Assembly: GCF_001037465.1 (NCBI RefSeq)
Contig: NZ_LFCV01000145.1
Location: 1-37,914, forward strand
DNA: 37,914 nt
DNA from: Xenorhabdus khoisanae
GTDB taxonomy: Bacteria; Pseudomonadota; Gammaproteobacteria; Enterobacterales; Enterobacteriaceae
Direction: 5' to 3'
In this document: in pieces, positions 1 through 8,463 of the stretch
Layout: each line of letters begins with the position of its first letter
Numbering within the stretch: the first letter of the stretch is position 1
Made by a program: the position numbers and the translations under genes
The notes under the pieces: model-generated
Seen by the model: the letters and a program-made list of their open reading frames with translations, nothing else
What the model was told of the DNA's origin: nothing
Database searches by the model: none

Positions 1-381
1 AGTTATAGACTGATAAATAAAATATATTTGAATTAATGTGATTAAAAAAATAATGTATACAGTACATTGAATCGCTGTTAAGTACAATACTGCAGATTTA
101 TATGATAAGGGAGAAGGTAATTTTTACATAAGATTATCTGATGTAAATTTATTTTCATTCTAATAAAGAACCATATATCCTATAAAACTATATAATAATC
201 AGGAAATTTACGATAAATAATATAGCATTGATATTATCAAAACATAAGAATGCATCGAATATTAGTTTTCATAAATACGAAATCCCCATGATATATAATA
301 CAGAAGCACACCGTAAAGTTACTGAATATAAAATCATTTCACTTATCTGTAATGTTATATTAAGAAAGGAAAATAAACATT
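1..381. other. AT-rich leader without a convincing gene
   Basis: This stretch before the first operon is very AT-rich. The only open frame, about 60 codons from 228, has no ribosome binding site, no recognisable protein pattern, and runs into the start of the next gene. A TATAAT-like hexamer lies at 191-196 but has no good -35 partner at the right spacing, so I do not call a promoter. The region probably holds the promoter of the downstream four-gene operon, because no gene in the same direction lies upstream inside the window. Confidence 0.5.
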
Positions 382-1731
382 ATGTCATCAATAAAGTATC
401 TAGTTGTTAATCCATCTAATTATATTCGTCATTCCGCCTATATACCGTCATCGAAACCAGAAACCCAACGAGCTATTCTGGCCGCCAGTCTGGCTAATGG
501 TAAGTCAATTATAAATAACGACTTACGCTGTCTGGAAACCAGCACAATGAAGGAAGCGTGCCGTAGTATTGGGGCCCGAATTATTGAGGAGTCTGGACGG
601 CTAATTATTTATGGTACTGGCGGGAAAATTAGTCCTGATAAAGAAGTCATTGATGCTCTTGGTTCCGGGTTAGTCTTCCGTGTAATGACTGCCCTAACCT
701 GTCACAGCGAAACGCCAGCGGTGATATCTGGTGACGCCATTCTCAGAACCCGTGTCATGGAGCCTTTGCTGAATGCTCTTATTGAATTGGGGGGAAACAT
801 TTCTAGTGTTCATATGAACGGAAAAGCCCCCTTTGTCAACTGGGGAGGATATATTGGCGGAGAATGTAAAATCGAAGGAAACATCAGTTCCCAGTTTATT
901 ACAGCAATCCTGCTTACAGCTCCACTTGCTCAGAAAAGTACCACGATTAAAATCAAAGGGGAAATTCTATCGTTATCATATATTCGACAGACATTAGAAG
1001 TTCTGACAATAGCAGGCATCCAATTTCAACATAATGAAAATTTCACCCAAATTACAGTACTTCCGGGTAAGTATAATCCTGCCGAATATACAATAACAGG
1101 CGATTACACTTCATGTTCCTATCTTGTCGCTGTGGCAACTCTGTTTCCATGTGACCTAACACTCAGGAATATCAATAGTAAGAGTTTACAGGGAGAACAG
1201 GCTATTCTGACATTTGTTGAGAAAATGGGGTTGGATGTTATTCGCAATGATCAACAAAACGAAACTCGCCTGATTAATAAAAAAGGCCAACTGACTGGGA
1301 ATTATGAATTTAATGTCAGCGACTGCCCTAACATTGTACCGACTCTAGCTGCTCTGGGAATTTATGTGGATGGTTGTTTCAGAGTTACTGGAGGCTCTAT
1401 TACCCGTCTTCATAAATCTCCAAGGATCAAAGCAATGATCAACGAATTGCTAAAACTGGGCGTCAATATTCGCCCCCTGTTTATCAATGATGTTTATGAT
1501 GGTTTCGAAATTCATGGCGCTCCATCCTACTCTGGAAATTGCATACTTTCCAGCTGGGGGGATCATCGTATTTTTATGTCTTTGTTTATAGCATCATTAC
1601 GTTGCCATCAAGCTAATTATATTGATGGTTATAAAGATGTTCATTGTTCATTTCCTGATTTTTTTAAAGAATTTGAGCAATTGGGGATCACATTCCAAGA
1701 AGTCACTCCCCAATATGGAAAAGTCGAATGA
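382..1731 (+). CDS. EPSP-synthase-like enolpyruvyltransferase (AroA family, diverged)
   Basis: A 449-residue protein of the EPSP synthase/MurA fold. Visible family motifs are the N-terminal SK...R segment (K25, R30), GSG..FR at 94-100, LRTR.ME at 121-127, SSQF at 169-172, GDYTSCSY at 240-247, a D314 corresponding to the catalytic Asp, and GDHRI at 393-397. Several phosphoenolpyruvate-site elements are altered: the usual KE(S/T)DR motif reads HKSPR at 344-348, and the Lys of the C-terminal K(S/T)FP motif is replaced (H421-C422 before SFP). It is therefore unlikely to be the housekeeping shikimate enzyme; a different acceptor, as for NikO-type enolpyruvyltransferases, is my inference. The ATG follows an AAGAAAGGA site. 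It heads an operon with a dioxygenase, a ThDP enzyme and an exporter, suggesting secondary metabolism. Product unknown. Confidence 0.8.
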   Translation: MSSIKYLVVNPSNYIRHSAYIPSSKPETQRAILAASLANGKSIINNDLRCLETSTMKEACRSIGARIIEESGRLIIYGTGGKISPDKEVIDALGSGLVFRVMTALTCHSETPAVISGDAILRTRVMEPLLNALIELGGNISSVHMNGKAPFVNWGGYIGGECKIEGNISSQFITAILLTAPLAQKSTTIKIKGEILSLSYIRQTLEVLTIAGIQFQHNENFTQITVLPGKYNPAEYTITGDYTSCSYLVAVATLFPCDLTLRNINSKSLQGEQAILTFVEKMGLDVIRNDQQNETRLINKKGQLTGNYEFNVSDCPNIVPTLAALGIYVDGCFRVTGGSITRLHKSPRIKAMINELLKLGVNIRPLFINDVYDGFEIHGAPSYSGNCILSSWGDHRIFMSLFIASLRCHQANYIDGYKDVHCSFPDFFKEFEQLGITFQEVTPQYGKVE

Positions 1732-1789
1732 TATTTTCGATATACCTATATATAGGAAACTAATTATTAATTTTCAAGAGACTACCAAT

Positions 1790-2569
1790 ATGAATAATAT
1801 CAAGCAAATAAAAGAACAAGGTTATGTTGTCATTCCAGAGGGAATAAATAAAGAAGAAATTAACATGGTTAGAGCGTTTTATAAAAAAACCGCCAAAAAA
1901 AGTAATCTTTCCACACTTCTCCCAACAGATATATTAAAATATCCTGATGTATTTCATGTGATTTTGAAAGATAAAGTAGTCACAGCTATCAAAGAAATTT
2001 TTGGTAGGAATTTCTCTTTATTTCCTAATTTTACTATTCGAGAAAGTGTTTATATTCCCTGGCATAATGATGCATATTTTTTACCCGATGAAGTAATAAA
2101 TCCTGAAGCTCCATTACAGTTTATGCAATGCGCTATCTATTTGCAGGACAATGACCCTGAACATGGTGGAGGGATAACACTGATCCCCTTCTCTCATCGA
2201 TTAGATCAAACGACTGTAAAAAGCATGCTGGATACCCCACAAGCATACGAGAAAATTATCATGAGTAAGGCTGGTGATCTTATTCTTTGGGATAACAGAA
2301 TAACTCACAAGAGCAGTTATCCCGATAAAGCACCTGACAACACCAAACTGGCTTTACAGTGGACTGTGTCTGCTTCAGAACGGCATAATGAGCCATACCT
2401 ACAATATCTCAGGGATCGTGCGCAACGCAGTATGCATGTTTCAGATTATCTGCCCAAAAGCCCAAGATCATATTTTGCAGATATGCCCAATGTCCTGTAT
2501 CCGAATTCATTTCAGCCGGATTCATTGAACATAATGAAACAACAGAATATACAATTCATAGGGTTATGA
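1790..2569 (+). CDS. Phytanoyl-CoA dioxygenase (PhyH)-type Fe(II)/2-oxoglutarate oxygenase
   Basis: A 259-residue protein read from the ATG at 1790. The frame is open further upstream, but that part lies inside the preceding gene and has no binding site, whereas CAAGAGA precedes 1790. The fold signature of PhyH oxygenases is clear: the metal-binding H92-N93-D94 triad in IPWHND, a GGG turn near 127-129 followed by LIPFSHR, and the distal metal ligand H173 in GDLILWDNRITH. The 2-oxoglutarate-anchoring Arg, normally about 11 residues past the distal His, is not obvious; K186 in the TKLALQW strand is the nearest candidate. Such enzymes hydroxylate, desaturate or rearrange small substrates. Its place between an enolpyruvyltransferase-like gene and a ThDP enzyme gene suggests a tailoring step on a small metabolite. 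Confidence 0.85.
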   Translation: MNNIKQIKEQGYVVIPEGINKEEINMVRAFYKKTAKKSNLSTLLPTDILKYPDVFHVILKDKVVTAIKEIFGRNFSLFPNFTIRESVYIPWHNDAYFLPDEVINPEAPLQFMQCAIYLQDNDPEHGGGITLIPFSHRLDQTTVKSMLDTPQAYEKIIMSKAGDLILWDNRITHKSSYPDKAPDNTKLALQWTVSASERHNEPYLQYLRDRAQRSMHVSDYLPKSPRSYFADMPNVLYPNSFQPDSLNIMKQQNIQFIGL

Positions 2570-2572
2570 GCC

Positions 2573-4318
2573 ATGGCAACTTCAGATTATGAATATAAGG
2601 AAAATGGGGCGTCTTATATATTAAGGCAACTGCGCCAATTGGATGCTTCTCATCTCTTCATGATACCTGGTAAGCTCATCAATGCTTTCATGAAATGTTA
2701 TCCAAAAGATAATGACTCAGTATTGGACATTTTTCCTGTTCCGGTAGTGACAGCCTGCGAGACAGGCGCTGCTTATATGGCTGAGGGATATGCCCGTGTT
2801 TCTGACACATTTGGTGTATGTCTGGTTATTGGTGGCCCAGGTGTTACAAATACTCTGACAGGTATCGCCTCCGCTTACACTGACAACTTTCCTGTTTTAC
2901 TTCTGGCTGGTCAAATATCTTCCTCAATGGAAATGCACAATGTGTTACAGGACAGTACCCAATCGGGAATTAATCAGCGTGATATTTTCTCTCCGGTTAC
3001 CCGTGCAGCATTTGAAGTTAAGGCGGGTCAACCTCTCAGTCGCTTTCTGAGAGAATCACTCCGGGCAATGAAAGGTGTTGAAAAAGGCCCTGCTTATTTG
3101 GGTGTAAGCAAAGAAGTATTAAATGAATATGATGAAAACCGTTCCGACATCAGTTCAAATGTCATGGATTCCTGGCAGAATCGCCCAGTGGATATAAAGA
3201 AAATCAGTTCGCCTGAATTCAGAACCTTCACAGTCAAAGCTCGTAGGTGCATCATTCTTGCGGGGTTGCGTAGTAAAACCCCTGAAACTGCTGATACATT
3301 ACTGGCATTTGCAGAAAAATATCATTTCCCTGTAGTAACCACTTTAAGTGGTAAGGGACTATTTCCAGAAGATCATCCCCTGTCACTTGGTATTTACGGC
3401 TATTCAGGTAATCCCAGAGCCATTGAAGCATTTAAGGACCCGGAGTTGGAAGGTATTATTCTGCTGGGGATGGACACCACCCAATGGAGCACCATGCTAT
3501 GGTCTCCAGACTTGCAGCTTCCTGGCGGAACTATCCAGGTCGATACTAATCCGGAATATCTTGGCAAATACCTTGATATCACTTGTGGGATCACTGCAAA
3601 CAGCAGCGCATTTTTGCAGGCTTTCGATGAGTATCACCATAAGCTCCTCATTGAAGGACGACCGGAACGGGAGAAATGGGTACAGCATCTCAGCACAGTT
3701 CCTAGGTATTTCCCGATTGATTTCAGCGCAACGGGTAATCACGCCAGACACCCTGCTTCTTATGTCAGTATCCTTCAGGAACATTTTCCGAAAAACGGAG
3801 TAGTCAGTGTTGATTCCGGTGCGCACCGATCATTCTTTGGTCATTATTGGATCGCTCACAGACCTGAAGCGTATATATCAGCAACCACACTTGGTCCTAT
3901 GGGCTGGAGCATCCCGGCTGGTATAGGAGCCAGTTTTGCAGCCCCTGACAGAAAATGCATGGTCATAACGGGTGATGGTTGCATGCTGATGCAGGGAATG
4001 GAGTTAGCTACTGCATCAAAATATCAGCGTAATATACTTTTTATTGTCTTTAATAATGCATCTTATGCAGCAAGCTACTTTAATAATAAAGATAACAGGA
4101 CAGATCTGACACAAATCCCTGATTATGATTGGTGTCAATTAGCTAAAGGATTAAGGATCGATTCTCTATGTGTGCATTCTCCTGATGAATTACAGAAATA
4201 TATTGCTGACATAATGCAACAGAACAATCCGTTCTTGATTGAGATTAAATGCGATAACCAGCATGCGACACCAAACAGAGAATACAACAAACGTATAAGA
4301 AAACTCCTACTCGTATGA
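2573..4318 (+). CDS. ThDP-dependent acetolactate-synthase-like enzyme
   Basis: A 581-residue three-domain ThDP enzyme of the acetolactate synthase/POX superfamily. The N-terminal PYR domain contains the cofactor-activating Glu (E63 in ACETGAAYMAEGYAR) and the stretch GGPGVTN...PVLLLAGQ at 88-114. A central domain follows at about 190-360. The C-terminal PP domain carries the ThDP/Mg motif GDG (467-469) to NN (494-495) with the usual spacing. No regulatory small subunit gene is adjacent, so a biosynthetic IlvB role is unlikely. Enzymes of this group ligate or decarboxylate 2-oxo acids such as pyruvate, or form C-N bonds as in clavulanate biosynthesis; which applies here cannot be told. The ATG lies four bases after the previous stop, consistent with coupled translation. 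Confidence 0.87.
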   Translation: MATSDYEYKENGASYILRQLRQLDASHLFMIPGKLINAFMKCYPKDNDSVLDIFPVPVVTACETGAAYMAEGYARVSDTFGVCLVIGGPGVTNTLTGIASAYTDNFPVLLLAGQISSSMEMHNVLQDSTQSGINQRDIFSPVTRAAFEVKAGQPLSRFLRESLRAMKGVEKGPAYLGVSKEVLNEYDENRSDISSNVMDSWQNRPVDIKKISSPEFRTFTVKARRCIILAGLRSKTPETADTLLAFAEKYHFPVVTTLSGKGLFPEDHPLSLGIYGYSGNPRAIEAFKDPELEGIILLGMDTTQWSTMLWSPDLQLPGGTIQVDTNPEYLGKYLDITCGITANSSAFLQAFDEYHHKLLIEGRPEREKWVQHLSTVPRYFPIDFSATGNHARHPASYVSILQEHFPKNGVVSVDSGAHRSFFGHYWIAHRPEAYISATTLGPMGWSIPAGIGASFAAPDRKCMVITGDGCMLMQGMELATASKYQRNILFIVFNNASYAASYFNNKDNRTDLTQIPDYDWCQLAKGLRIDSLCVHSPDELQKYIADIMQQNNPFLIEIKCDNQHATPNREYNKRIRKLLLV

Positions 4319-4331
4319 AAGGTAAAAGAGC

Positions 4332-5513
4332 ATGAAATCAAAACTCATTATCATCAACTCGTGCGTTATACTGGTATTAGGATTATTTTCTATAGACCTC
4401 TATAACCCTGCGCTACCTATAATAAAAACCGCATTATCAATTACTGACAATCAGGCACAAAGCCTTGTGGTTTATTATCTCTTGGGTTTTGCTGTCTCTC
4501 AGCTTTTTTATGGCCCACTTTCTGATAAACACGGGCGTATACCTGTCATTTTGTTTTCCTTATTATTTTCCGCTGTCGGTAACTATCTGACTTCTACAGC
4601 TGAATCATTTCACACACTGTCGCTATTCCGGCTTCTGACCGGTATTGGCGCAGGTGGATGTCCTGTTATTAGCAGAGCGATACTCAGTGACACTTTCCGT
4701 GATAAGACAGAATTATCCAAATCGCTGGCTGTTTTTTCAATGGCATCACAGGTTTCACCTGCTTTTGCTCCGGTTATTGGTGGGTATATCACAGAATATC
4801 TTCCGTGGAAGTTTAATTTTATCGCTCTCGCCGTAATGATGCTGGTCGGTGTATTTTTTGTAAAAATGACGTTACCGGAAACATCTCCAATGAAATCAAT
4901 GGGAAGAGGAAGAATAACAGGTTTTCGAATTCTGTTATCTGACGTTAATTTTGTTATATACAGTGTTGTATCTGCCGTTTTGTTTGCCATTACAATTGGT
5001 TATTTCACTGCTAGTCCTTTCGTATTTCAGATGCAATTTGGTTTATCCTCGTCACAGAATGGATATTTGTTTATGATTTATTCTGCCGGAATTGTCATAG
5101 GCTCATTGCTGACAAAAAAATGGTTGTCACATTCTACCCCTGAAAAAATTCTTAAGGCCTCACTCCCATTATTGCTTTTCTTTACTGCAGTAGCACTCAT
5201 TACCATTCATTTTACGCCGGTATTATCAATTATATTGATCATTAGTTATAGTTTTGCGGTAGGATTGGGATGTGGACTTTCTTCCCCGCTATTGCTTGGG
5301 ATCAGTTTGCATGGTCATCCTGAGCTGTCTGGCACAGGCAGTGCCTTACAAGGTGCTTTAAAGATGGCCGGAGCTGCTATCGTATTATGGTTTTTCGCCA
5401 GCGGGCATACAACAACGTCGGCAGGTTTGATGTGGGGGCTTTTCGTTCTTGCTCTGATTTGTTTTGTTTTAATCACTTTTACCCAGTACAGGGCATCCAA
5501 AACAGAAAGCTAG
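4332..5513 (+). CDS. Bcr/CflA-type MFS drug or metabolite exporter
   Basis: A 393-residue integral membrane protein with about 12 hydrophobic segments. The MFS signature between helices 2 and 3 is visible as GPLSDKHGR (about residues 61-69), and the helix 1 region reads SIDLYNPALP, typical of the drug:H+ antiporter Bcr/CflA group. The helix 4-5 region has RLLTGIGAGG. The gene starts 13 bases after the ThDP enzyme stop, behind a AAAAGAG site, so it belongs to the same operon. By position it most likely exports the product of the three enzymes, or confers self-resistance to it; that is inference. No terminator is evident after it. Confidence 0.88.
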   Translation: MKSKLIIINSCVILVLGLFSIDLYNPALPIIKTALSITDNQAQSLVVYYLLGFAVSQLFYGPLSDKHGRIPVILFSLLFSAVGNYLTSTAESFHTLSLFRLLTGIGAGGCPVISRAILSDTFRDKTELSKSLAVFSMASQVSPAFAPVIGGYITEYLPWKFNFIALAVMMLVGVFFVKMTLPETSPMKSMGRGRITGFRILLSDVNFVIYSVVSAVLFAITIGYFTASPFVFQMQFGLSSSQNGYLFMIYSAGIVIGSLLTKKWLSHSTPEKILKASLPLLLFFTAVALITIHFTPVLSIILIISYSFAVGLGCGLSSPLLLGISLHGHPELSGTGSALQGALKMAGAAIVLWFFASGHTTTSAGLMWGLFVLALICFVLITFTQYRASKTES

Positions 5514-5617
5514 CGCTTATTGGAGAGTCACCGGAAAGTATGGCGATACAACGTAGCCAGAAAATTCCTGCTGGGCAGTTTGGCATTCCCGAAGAATTTG
5601 GTGCATATGCTACTTAA
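5510..5617 (+). pseudogene. C-terminal fragment of a short-chain dehydrogenase (SDR)
   Basis: Immediately after the exporter, in a different frame, about 35 codons encode a peptide with GESPESMAIQRSQKIPAGQF followed by GIPEEFGAYAT and a stop. The pattern IPAGxFGxPEEFGA is characteristic of the region before the last strand of classical SDR oxidoreductases. No Rossmann motif, YxxxK catalytic pair or start codon accompanies it, and the terminal TGxxxxxDGG part is gone. It is best read as the relic of a deleted SDR gene that may once have been part of the neighbouring operon. Confidence 0.55.
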
Positions 5618-5714
5618 AAAAATCCGGGATGACTGAAGGGTGAGAATAATGTTATTAGGAATATTCTAGCCGCCCGTTCATTGCGAGAGATTTGCTCTAT
5701 ATACACTATAGTCA

Positions 5715-6401
5715 CTAATTCGGTATTTTTTGTGTTTCCCGCCATTCTTTAAGTAATAACTGTCTTGAAAGCGGATAACACCATTTTTCAACCTTTAAAT
5801 GATTAATTCTATCCGACCTGAAATGACGAAATGTTTCTCGCAATTCACACCATCCAATGACAATACTGATATTTTCAAAATATCCCAACGCAAATGGCCA
5901 TACCGTCCTTTCGGATTGATTCCCTTTCAGATCCAGATAAGTAAAGGTGATTTTACGTCTGTCACTGATTGCTTGCCGTATTTGCTGAATATCAACGGTA
6001 GGCTGAATTTTCGTGGAAGCAGGCCCCACTAATAATGAATTTGTTTCCAAAACTTGCTTTAATTCTGCTGGGATGACTGCTGCAATTTTGTTGATTGCGC
6101 TGGTTGCGGATGTTTTTAACTGTGGATCTGCACGTTTAGCAACCCAGCTTGCACCCAATGCCAAAGCCTCTATTTCATTCTGCGTCAGCATCAATGGTGG
6201 CAGGACAAAACCCGGCCGTAAAATATAGCCTATACCAGCCTCACCTTCGATGATTGCACCTTGAGCCTGCAAGGTAGCAATATCTCGATAAAGTGTTCTT
6301 AAACTAATGTCTAATTTTTGTGCCAGTACTTTTCCCTGTACAGGAAAATGGTAACTACGCAAAATCTCCATAAGAGATAACAAACGTTGTGCTCTGGACA
6401 A
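5715..6401 (-). CDS. YafY-type helix-turn-helix/WYL-domain transcriptional regulator
   Basis: A 228-residue regulator. The N-terminus (about 1-55) is a winged HTH of the HTH_11/DeoR-like type (RAQRLLSLMEILR, then LAQKLDISLRTLYRDIATLQ), and the C-terminal half is a WYL ligand-sensing domain (RKITFTYLDLKGNQSER through HFRSDRI, about 148-205). An in-frame stop lies four codons upstream and the only start with a proper binding site is a TTG at 6401, eight bases behind an AAGGA, so I take TTG as the start. It is divergent from the ynb operon, with a shared 174-bp intergenic region, making that operon (and itself) the likely target. Confidence 0.85.
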   Translation of the reverse strand: MSRAQRLLSLMEILRSYHFPVQGKVLAQKLDISLRTLYRDIATLQAQGAIIEGEAGIGYILRPGFVLPPLMLTQNEIEALALGASWVAKRADPQLKTSATSAINKIAAVIPAELKQVLETNSLLVGPASTKIQPTVDIQQIRQAISDRRKITFTYLDLKGNQSERTVWPFALGYFENISIVIGWCELRETFRHFRSDRINHLKVEKWCYPLSRQLLLKEWRETQKIPN

Positions 6402-6451
6402 TGCATTGTATCCTTAACATTAATCGGCTATTTAATTAAAGCTCATAAAGT

Positions 6452-6548
6452 TTATCATCATCATTTAGCAATAAAAATTTTATTGATCTATCAAACAATT
6501 TTTCTTTTATTGGATTTACATTTTTTATTTTATTAGTAATGATGATAA
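6452..6548. promoter_or_regulatory. Divergent control region with facing TTATCATCAT / ATGATGATAA boxes
   Basis: The gap between the WYL regulator and ynbA contains two inverted copies of the same 10-mer, TTATCATCAT at 6452-6461 and ATGATGATAA at 6539-6548, one near each gene. The two facing copies in a divergent promoter suggest binding sites for a shared regulator. Candidates are the WYL protein itself or Fur; each box matches 12 of 19 positions of the Fur consensus by eye. The A/T-rich stretch between them could hold the promoters. Confidence 0.35.
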
Positions 6549-6575
6549 TTTGGCCTATAAGGAACTTAGGGCAAG

Positions 6576-7199
6576 ATGACTATCTATAATCTAAAACCTC
6601 GTTTTCAAAACCTCTTACGTCCTATCGTAATCTCTTTGCACAAACAGGGTATTACCGCTAATCAAGTCACATTGGGAGCGATGTTTTTATCAATCGCTAT
6701 TGGTTCATTATTGAGCCTATTTCCGTCTTTCGCTCTCTATTGGCTACTGCCTGTTTTTCTCTTTATCCGTATGGCTCTCAATGCGATTGATGGAATGTTG
6801 GCACGAGAGCACCACCAGAAATCTCATTTAGGCGCTATTTATAATGAACTTGGGGATATTATTTCCGATGTCGCTCTCTATCTCCCCTTCTGCTTTTTAC
6901 CGAATGTCAGCAGTACGGGTGTGTTGGTTATCTTATTCTTGACCATCCTGACGGAATTTATTGGCGTTTTGGCACAAACTATTGGCGCATCACGGCGCTA
7001 TGACGGTCCAATGGGAAAAAGTGACCGTGCTTTTTTCTTCGGTACTTATGGATTGATTATTGCCATTTTCCCTTCTGCCTTGAACTGGAGCCACTATTTG
7101 TTTCCTTTCATGGGCATTTTACTCTTGATGACTTGCTATCAGCGTGTTGTTAAAGCCTTGCGTGAAATCAGGCTGGCTGAAAAGTCACAATCTAAATAA
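6576..7199 (+). CDS. ynbA: YnbA, CDP-alcohol phosphatidyltransferase family membrane protein
   Basis: A 207-residue protein with several membrane segments and the CDP-alcohol phosphotransferase core as seen in E. coli YnbA: N-A-I-DG-xx-AR-(x8)-G-xxx-N-xxx-D (NAIDGMLAR, then GAIYNELGD). Two Asp of the classical D-x2-DG-x2-AR-x8-G-x3-D-x3-D signature are Asn here; as I recall, E. coli YnbA shows the same change, so it is a family trait rather than damage. The N-terminus MTIYNLKPRFQNLLRP also matches YnbA. Family members transfer a phosphoalcohol from a CDP-linked donor; the substrate of YnbA is not established. First gene of a three-gene operon with ynbC- and ynbD-like genes. In E. coli a CDP-diglyceride-synthase-like ynbB gene follows, but here it is missing. 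Confidence 0.85.
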   Translation: MTIYNLKPRFQNLLRPIVISLHKQGITANQVTLGAMFLSIAIGSLLSLFPSFALYWLLPVFLFIRMALNAIDGMLAREHHQKSHLGAIYNELGDIISDVALYLPFCFLPNVSSTGVLVILFLTILTEFIGVLAQTIGASRRYDGPMGKSDRAFFFGTYGLIIAIFPSALNWSHYLFPFMGILLLMTCYQRVVKALREIRLAEKSQSK

Positions 7200-7208
7200 G
7201 GCTTTAAT

Positions 7209-8453
7209 ATGACACAGTTATCGAAGGCACTTTCATCAAAGTCGCAATCATCAAATCAACGTATTGCTGAAGAGCATTATTTCACCACATCAGATTCAGC
7301 TTCCCTGTTTTACCGTTATTGGCCACAAGAACAAACTAAGACGGAGAAAGCCATTATTATTTTCCATCGTGGTCATGAACATTCAGGACGAATTCAGCAT
7401 GTCGTTGATGAACTCAATCTGCCCGATGTAGCAATGTTCGCATGGGATGCCCGTGGGCACGGAAAAACAGAAGGGCCACGAGGTTATAGCCCATCAATGG
7501 GTACGTCAATTCATGATGTTGATGAGTTTGTAAGGTTTATTGCCACAAAGTACGATATCGCAATGGAAAATATTGTGGTGATTGGTCAAAGCGTTGGCGC
7601 AGTGTTAGTGTCTGCTTGGGTACATGATTACGCGCCCAAAATTCGGGCAATGATCCTCGCAGCCCCTGCGTTTGATATCAAGCTGTATGTCCCCTTTGCG
7701 GTGCAAGGATTGCAACTAATGCAAAAAATGCGGGGCGTTTTTTTCGTCAATTCTTATGTAAAAGCGAAATTCCTGACCCACGATGAAGCCCGCATCACCT
7801 CTTATGACAATGATCCTCTCATTACCCGCGAAATCGCCGTCAATATTCTATTAGAACTTTATCAAACCGCAGAACGTGTAGTGAAAGATGCCAGTGCCAT
7901 TACATTACCAACCCAACTCTTTATTTCTGGCAGCGATTATGTTGTGCACCATAAACCACAGCATCAATTTTACCGGCGGTTGAATTCCCCGATTAAAGAA
8001 AAACATGTAATGGAAGGGTTCTACCACGATACACTGGGCGAAAAAGACCGCCATTTGGTTTTCAGCAAAATATGCACATTTATCGAGCGCGTTTTTGCGA
8101 TCCCCCGCTATCAACATGATTACAGCAATGAAGATATTTGGAGCCATACCGCAGATGAGTTTCGGGAATTATCGCTTCCGTTACCACGTCTATGCCCCAA
8201 AAATCTCAGTTATAAACTGATGCGTAAGGCAATGAATACACGTTTGGGCAGAACGTCTGAAGGCATTCGCCTCGGCCTGGAAACAGGTTTTGATTCCGGT
8301 TCCACACTGGATTATGTTTATCGCAATCAACCACAAGGCCAGGGAGTTTTCGGGAGAACGCTGATAGAAGCCGCTGGTTTTGAAAATCAATATCAGTTAA
8401 CTGATAACTGGGGCATTTTCACTGTATCGATCGCCAAAAAAATCCAACGTTGA
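7209..8453 (+). CDS. ynbC: YnbC-like alpha/beta hydrolase with an apparently excised methyltransferase domain
   Basis: A 414-residue protein. Residues 1-290 form an alpha/beta hydrolase of the monoacylglycerol-lipase-like group: [10 protein letters not shown] oxyanion region, nucleophile elbow GQSVG with S128, D243 in SGSDYVV, and H263 in FYHDTLGE. E. coli YnbC is about 585 residues with a class I SAM-dependent methyltransferase after the hydrolase. Here the linker ([29 protein letters not shown]) runs straight into what looks like the last segment of that methyltransferase ([20 protein letters not shown]), with no SAM-binding glycine motif between. This looks like an in-frame internal deletion near residues 377-380. 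It starts nine bases after ynbA and is probably a membrane-lipid modification enzyme of unknown substrate. Confidence 0.78.
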   Translation: MTQLSKALSSKSQSSNQRIAEEHYFTTSDSASLFYRYWPQEQTKTEKAIIIFHRGHEHSGRIQHVVDELNLPDVAMFAWDARGHGKTEGPRGYSPSMGTSIHDVDEFVRFIATKYDIAMENIVVIGQSVGAVLVSAWVHDYAPKIRAMILAAPAFDIKLYVPFAVQGLQLMQKMRGVFFVNSYVKAKFLTHDEARITSYDNDPLITREIAVNILLELYQTAERVVKDASAITLPTQLFISGSDYVVHHKPQHQFYRRLNSPIKEKHVMEGFYHDTLGEKDRHLVFSKICTFIERVFAIPRYQHDYSNEDIWSHTADEFRELSLPLPRLCPKNLSYKLMRKAMNTRLGRTSEGIRLGLETGFDSGSTLDYVYRNQPQGQGVFGRTLIEAAGFENQYQLTDNWGIFTVSIAKKIQR

Positions 8454-8463
8454 GAATAAGCAG

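Noticed and set aside
228-410. 60-codon plus-strand ORF before the first operon
   Set aside because: No ribosome binding site, no recognisable protein pattern, and it overlaps the well-supported start at 382.
3497-3826. 109-codon antisense ORF inside the ThDP enzyme gene
   Set aside because: Shadow frame of a gene with intact motifs; no binding site or homology.
2573-4318. ThDP enzyme as housekeeping acetolactate synthase IlvB
   Set aside because: No small regulatory subunit or branched-chain biosynthesis gene is adjacent; the operon partners are an oxygenase, a diverged AroA-like enzyme and an exporter.
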